A DNA stretch of 64,000 nt, taken from contig CAJNOL010000178.1 of NCBI GenBank assembly GCA_905250125.1, positions 62,001 through 126,000 on the forward strand, written 5' to 3'. The position numbers and the translations under genes were made by a program. Under the pieces are notes generated by a model. That model had not been told where the DNA came from, ran no database searches, and worked only from the letters and a program-made list of their open reading frames with translations. Of the stretch, positions 62,319 to 64,000 are shown piece by piece. This stretch comes from Rotaria sordida (Eukaryota > Rotifera > Eurotatoria > Philodinida > Philodinidae). Numbering within the stretch: position 1 is the first letter of the stretch; the number at the start of each line of letters is the position of its first letter.

Positions 62319-62707
62319 TAAGTTACATCAATGACTAGTAATAGATATGAGAATTTATTTAAAAAATAAGTCCAAGAAGTTACTATTTAAATTATTTTAA
62401 TAAAAATTTTGTTATAGTAATGGAGGAGTATTTGGTACACCAATTATCAATCCACCACAGTCAGCTATTCTTGGTATGTATGGAATATTCGATCGACCTG
62501 TCGTTGTTAATGGCAAAGTATGTGACATTTATATGAGTTTATTTTTTATTGTTTGTTTCTTTTTTCTGTTAGATGGAAATTCGTCCAATGATGTATGTAG
62601 CACTTACATATGATCATCGTATTCTAGATAGTCGTGATGCTGTTCTATTTCTTCAAAAAATTAAGCAATATATAGAAGATTCTCGTACTATTTTTCTTGA
62701 TTTATAA

Positions 62708-63162
62708 AGGTCTCATATCTATTTATTTTATTCTATTCATAATCTTGTTGTTTTATTGTCAAGTCTTTCAAGTCTATTGTGATACATTCTATGTTTTAAT
62801 TTTCTTTTTTCGTTTTTTTTATGAATTTTATTTTTATACAAGAAAACAAAAGGTTACACAGGATAGTCTTCTTTGTCTTTGTTTTGCTTTTCTTTTTAAT
62901 GGTTAATCGAAGGTGTATGAGAGAAGAAAGAAAAAAAAAAGAAAATGAGAAGACAGTGTAATGTGAGATAGATAGAATGTTTGTGGTCATTGATTGGATT
63001 TTGCATTTGAGCGGACATTCATTCGATTGCCTTGAAGCGTGCAGTAAAGCATACATACAATTGATGTGATTTCATCTTCTTTCTATCGTTCTCTTTCTTT
63101 TTTTTTTCTTTTGTGGTTTCTACTGGATACATGTTGATAGAAGTGTACATAGAAGTAAAGCA

Positions 63163-63206
<44 letters not shown>

Positions 63207-63356
63207 AAAAATCAATGTTGATCATCTCTTTCTGTTGCCTGCCTTTGCCGTAAGGAGTTGAAAGTAATATTTGGTGTTTCCTTTCTTTTCACTTAAACAC
63301 CTGATGGTTGTTGGTAATGATAGTTAGTCACTGTCGTCAGCTACGTCGTATCAACT
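62708..63356. promoter_or_regulatory. DLST-RAB10 intergenic region
   Basis: No coding sequence is supported. A GA microsatellite at 63166-63202 lies about 155 nt upstream of the RAB10 frame. Near the start, TCGTCAG ends 17 nt before the ATG at 63357. Confidence 0.4.
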
Positions 63357-63912
63357 ATGTCTGGTCATCATTATTATTATTATCGTCGGTGTTTTTCATT
63401 GAAACGAACGAGTGAATTTGCTCAACATTGGTTTCGTGAACGTACATCATCCTTATCACGTCGACATCAATCTCTCAAACGTGATACTTCATCGACTACT
63501 GATATCAGTCAGAAGGTAGTTTTGTTGTTATTGTTGATAGTTGAATGATTGACATTAAGGATATATGTATATATTGATGTTTCTATACATATCTATTGAT
63601 AAAATAGATTAAAAAAAATTCTAAAATGATTTCTATTTGTAGAACATTGGCCAGAGAATGGCCAAAAAAAATTATGATCTTCTATTTAAACTATTATTAA
63701 TTGGTGATAGTGGTGTTGGCAAAGTGAGTAATTAAAGAAATAAAATAATATCATGAATTATTTTCATTGATTTTTTTTTTGTATTTTTAGACATGTATTT
63801 TATTTCGATTTTCTGATGATTCATTTAATGCTTCATTTATTTCCACAATTGGTATCGATTTTAAAATAAAAACAATCGAACTTAATGGACGAAAGATTAA
63901 ATTACAGATATG
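63357..63912 (+). CDS. RAB10: RAB10-like small GTPase, 5' part, with in-frame N-terminal extension
   Basis: The exons seen are 63357-63515, 63643-63723 and 63791-63912; the gene continues beyond the window after TG of the LQIW codon. From the ATG at 63658 the protein reads [19 protein letters not shown], with P-loop GDSGVGKT, then [11 protein letters not shown] and switch [27 protein letters not shown] and DFKIKT favour RAB10 over RAB8/13. RAB10 directs exocytic and basolateral membrane traffic. An upstream ATG at 63357 is in frame through the first intron and would add 58 residues rich in Arg, Ser and Tyr, which is unusual for Rab proteins. The extension could be translated or could be an incidental open 5' leader. 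Confidence 0.9.
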
Positions 63913-64000
63913 GTAAAATGATCATTCGTATCTATAAGCTATAAAAAATTTTGTTAAATCTAACAATAATAAAAAAAAAAGAACCTATATAATAGAGTTA

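Larger units (their letters stand above)
58882..62707 (+). pseudogene. DLST: Decaying dihydrolipoyllysine succinyltransferase (2-OGDH E2)
   Basis: Exons are 58882-59040, 59494-59703, 59762-60029, 60089-60219, 60271-60338, 60395-60478, 60527-60582, 62418-62517 and 62573-62707. The product is about 403 aa against about 453 in human. E2 transfers succinyl groups to CoA in the mitochondrial TCA cycle. A presequence is followed by a lipoyl domain with AEVETDK, and the catalytic domain has [46 protein letters not shown] and [18 protein letters not shown]. Three features are abnormal. Exon 1 ends in phase 0 but exon 2 needs one more base (total 1211 nt), so the simple join reads LT-stop. The second half of the lipoyl domain is unrecognisable. 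The catalytic block lacks four residues ([10 protein letters not shown]) and has DHRILDS instead of DHR..DG. His and Asp remain. A diverged but expressed paralogue with an unseen micro-exon is the alternative. Confidence 0.8.

Noticed and set aside
1-64000. Bacterial-type operons, riboswitches, attachment sites or replication origins
   Set aside because: The sequence is plainly a spliced eukaryotic genome. None of these were seen.

Overview
This window looks like nuclear DNA of a small invertebrate, most probably a bdelloid rotifer. The evidence is strongly AT-rich sequence, animal-type genes split by many very short GT-AG introns (about 30-110 nt), a relic of the LRR/F-box-like families common in bdelloids, and splice-acceptor-like sites just upstream of most start codons, as expected of a lineage with spliced-leader trans-splicing. 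The group assignment is inference; the metazoan gene content is clear.

Layout. 1-3.5 kb: no gene seen. 3.5-4.15 kb (-): unrecognised coiled-coil protein. 5.1-6.1 kb (-): broken LRR/F-box-like gene. 6.3-7.0 kb: mariner-like transposon relic. 7.3-8.7 kb (+): TRMT10C-type mitochondrial tRNA methyltransferase. 8.9-9.3 kb: foldback element. 10.9-14.6 kb (-): GAS2-like actin/microtubule linker. 14.6-19.1 kb: intergenic with a 510-bp foldback. 19.1-27.3 kb (-): RAP1GAP in 17 exons. 29.7-35.4 kb (-): HID1 in 17 exons. 38.05-45.1 kb (+): PP4 regulatory subunit 3 in 12 exons. 45.8-47.1 kb (+): RDH13-like short-chain dehydrogenase lacking the catalytic lysine. 47.3-51.7 kb (+): PIGZ, the GPI fourth mannosyltransferase. 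51.7-58.9 kb: intergenic with a 24-copy minisatellite. 58.9-62.7 kb (+): decaying DLST (E2 of 2-oxoglutarate dehydrogenase). 63.4 kb to the window end (+): RAB10-like GTPase, cut by the window edge.

The genes are ordinary housekeeping genes with no shared pathway. HID1 and RAB10 both act in secretory trafficking, RAP1GAP and GAS2L in small-GTPase and cytoskeletal control, and PIGZ in the ER. Only 185 bp separates the RDH13-like gene from PIGZ on the same strand.

The most unusual signal lies between and inside the genes. Intron lengths fall into two classes, and most introns longer than about 800 bp hold a foldback (long inverted repeat), a terminal-inverted-repeat element, or a dispersed repeat shared with another place in the window. 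At least seven independent foldbacks are present. I found no new protein system, CRISPR array, complete transposase gene or convincing tRNA.
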